Assembly: GCA_003660235.1 (NCBI GenBank)
Contig: QGON01000063.1
Coordinates: 1-64,000, forward strand
DNA from: a bacterium endosymbiont of Escarpia laminata
GTDB taxonomy: Bacteria; Pseudomonadota; Gammaproteobacteria; Chromatiales; Chromatiaceae
Length of the DNA stretch: 64,000 nt
Reading direction: 5' to 3'
Shown: piece after piece, positions 63,553 through 64,000 of the stretch
How positions within the stretch are numbered: the stretch's first letter is position 1
Layout: every line of letters starts with the position of its first letter
Position numbers and translations under genes: made by a program
The notes under the pieces: generated by a model
The model's database searches: none
What the model was told of the DNA's origin: nothing
Seen by the model: the letters and a program-made list of their open reading frames with translations, nothing else

Positions 63553-64000
63553 ATGCAGAAAGTCACTATTGTGGGTTGCGGAGACATTGGTCACCGGGTT
63601 GCGCTTCGTCTGCCGGTGCAGGAATCAAGTCTCTCCTGTTGGGTAAGGAGCCGTGCCAGTGCCCGGAAGCTTCAAGGGTTGGGATTGGCTTCCGTGGCGG
63701 TTGATCTGGATGATTCTGCGATTACCCTGCCTGTCGTTGTGGGCCATTCACTCTTCTATTTTGCCCCTCCGCCGGGTAAAGGTACTGAAGATCTGCGGGT
63801 GGCGGCACTGATTCGGGCGATGACTGAAACCGGGCATCCGCACCGGGTGGTCTATCTGAGCACCACAGGTGTTTATGGTGACTGCGATGGGGCGTGGGTG
63901 GATGAGCAGCGCCCACCCTCACCCAGGGCTGACCGGGCCTGGCGTCGACTGGATGCTGAACGGCGCTGGCGTGAATGGAGTCTATCGAGTGGCGGCGAAC
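63553..64000 (+). CDS. NAD(P)-binding protein (YeeZ-like), partial at window edge
   Basis: 149 codons visible, 3' end outside. Rossmann motif VTIVGCGDIGHRVALRL, then HRVVYLSTTGVYGDCDGAW, the pattern of short-chain epimerase relatives of YeeZ. Divergent from the oxidoreductase gene by 113 bases. Substrate unknown. Confidence 0.8.
   Translation, partial: MQKVTIVGCGDIGHRVALRLPVQESSLSCWVRSRASARKLQGLGLASVAVDLDDSAITLPVVVGHSLFYFAPPPGKGTEDLRVAALIRAMTETGHPHRVVYLSTTGVYGDCDGAWVDEQRPPSPRADRAWRRLDAERRWREWSLSSGGE

Overview
The window looks like chromosomal DNA of a gammaproteobacterium, probably a Chromatiales-like sulfur oxidiser. The class assignment rests on gene order shared with E. coli and Pseudomonas: gpmI-envC-ctpA-yibQ beside yibN-secB-gpsA and trmL; lptM-dapF-DUF484-xerC followed by cyaA; hslVU-DUF971-ubiE-ubiJ-ubiB; and argH-algZ-algR-hemC-hemD-hemX-hemY. 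The sulfur link is weaker. It rests on an ArsR regulator with an SqrR-like cysteine pair beside a rhodanese, and on a diheme cytochrome c. No tRNA, rRNA, CRISPR array or phage was seen.

Layout. 1-11663 is housekeeping: an HDOD/cNMP-binding regulator, a class 1B dihydroorotate dehydrogenase, trmL, gpsA, secB, yibN, an ArsR repressor, gpmI, envC, ctpA, a yibQ gene interrupted by a 281-bp insertion, and a DJ-1 family gene. 11822-37771 is a large surface-polysaccharide locus. 37942-52395 carries ubiquinone genes, the HslUV protease, xerC, dapF, lptM, class I adenylate cyclase, a degenerate GGDEF protein, a MazG-like gene and argH. 52454-59531 carries the AlgZ/AlgR two-component pair, a cytochrome c lipoprotein and the haem genes. 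59829-64000 holds a DUF1456 protein, dbpA, small unknown genes, a 2Fe-2S flavin reductase and a partial NAD-binding gene.

The polysaccharide locus has three parts. The left part (+ strand) has a membrane 4,6-dehydratase, an O-antigen ligase/polymerase, a glycosyltransferase, an aminotransferase and a PglC-like initiating sugar transferase. It is followed by WbpB-, WbpD- and WbpE-like enzymes for a 2,3-diacetamido uronic acid. The right part (- strand, read from 37771 down) has a Wzz-like protein, Wzx, HisH2, HisF2, WbpG, a short Wzy-like protein, two GT4 glycosyltransferases, a UDP-GlcNAc 2-epimerase, a methyltransferase and a formyltransferase-like protein. With the 2-epimerase and WbpG/HisH2/HisF2 the locus resembles the P. 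aeruginosa O5 pathway for an amidino-modified ManNAc3NAcA sugar. WbpA is not in the window.

The middle part (21255-27293) is the most interesting and is visibly richer in A+T. It encodes a tandem flavodoxin-fold/Fe-S flavoprotein, a 39-residue one-TM microprotein ending in the hexapeptide FRYVGF (22731-22850), a membrane-anchored SGNH/DltD-like protein, an acyl carrier protein, a DltB/AlgI-like MBOAT and an AMP-forming acyl ligase. This reconstructs the complete logic of the Dlt (teichoic-acid D-alanylation) pathway inside a Gram-negative O-antigen locus: ligase, carrier, MBOAT, C-terminal FxYxxF acyl-shuttle microprotein, periplasmic serine transferase. The ligase seems to lack the Asp that grips an amino group, so the cargo is probably an acyl group other than D-Ala.

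Intergenic DNA carries a family of short palindromic elements bounded by GTAGG/CCTAC (seven fairly clear copies and one partial), plus a 164-bp MITE-like element upstream of hemC.
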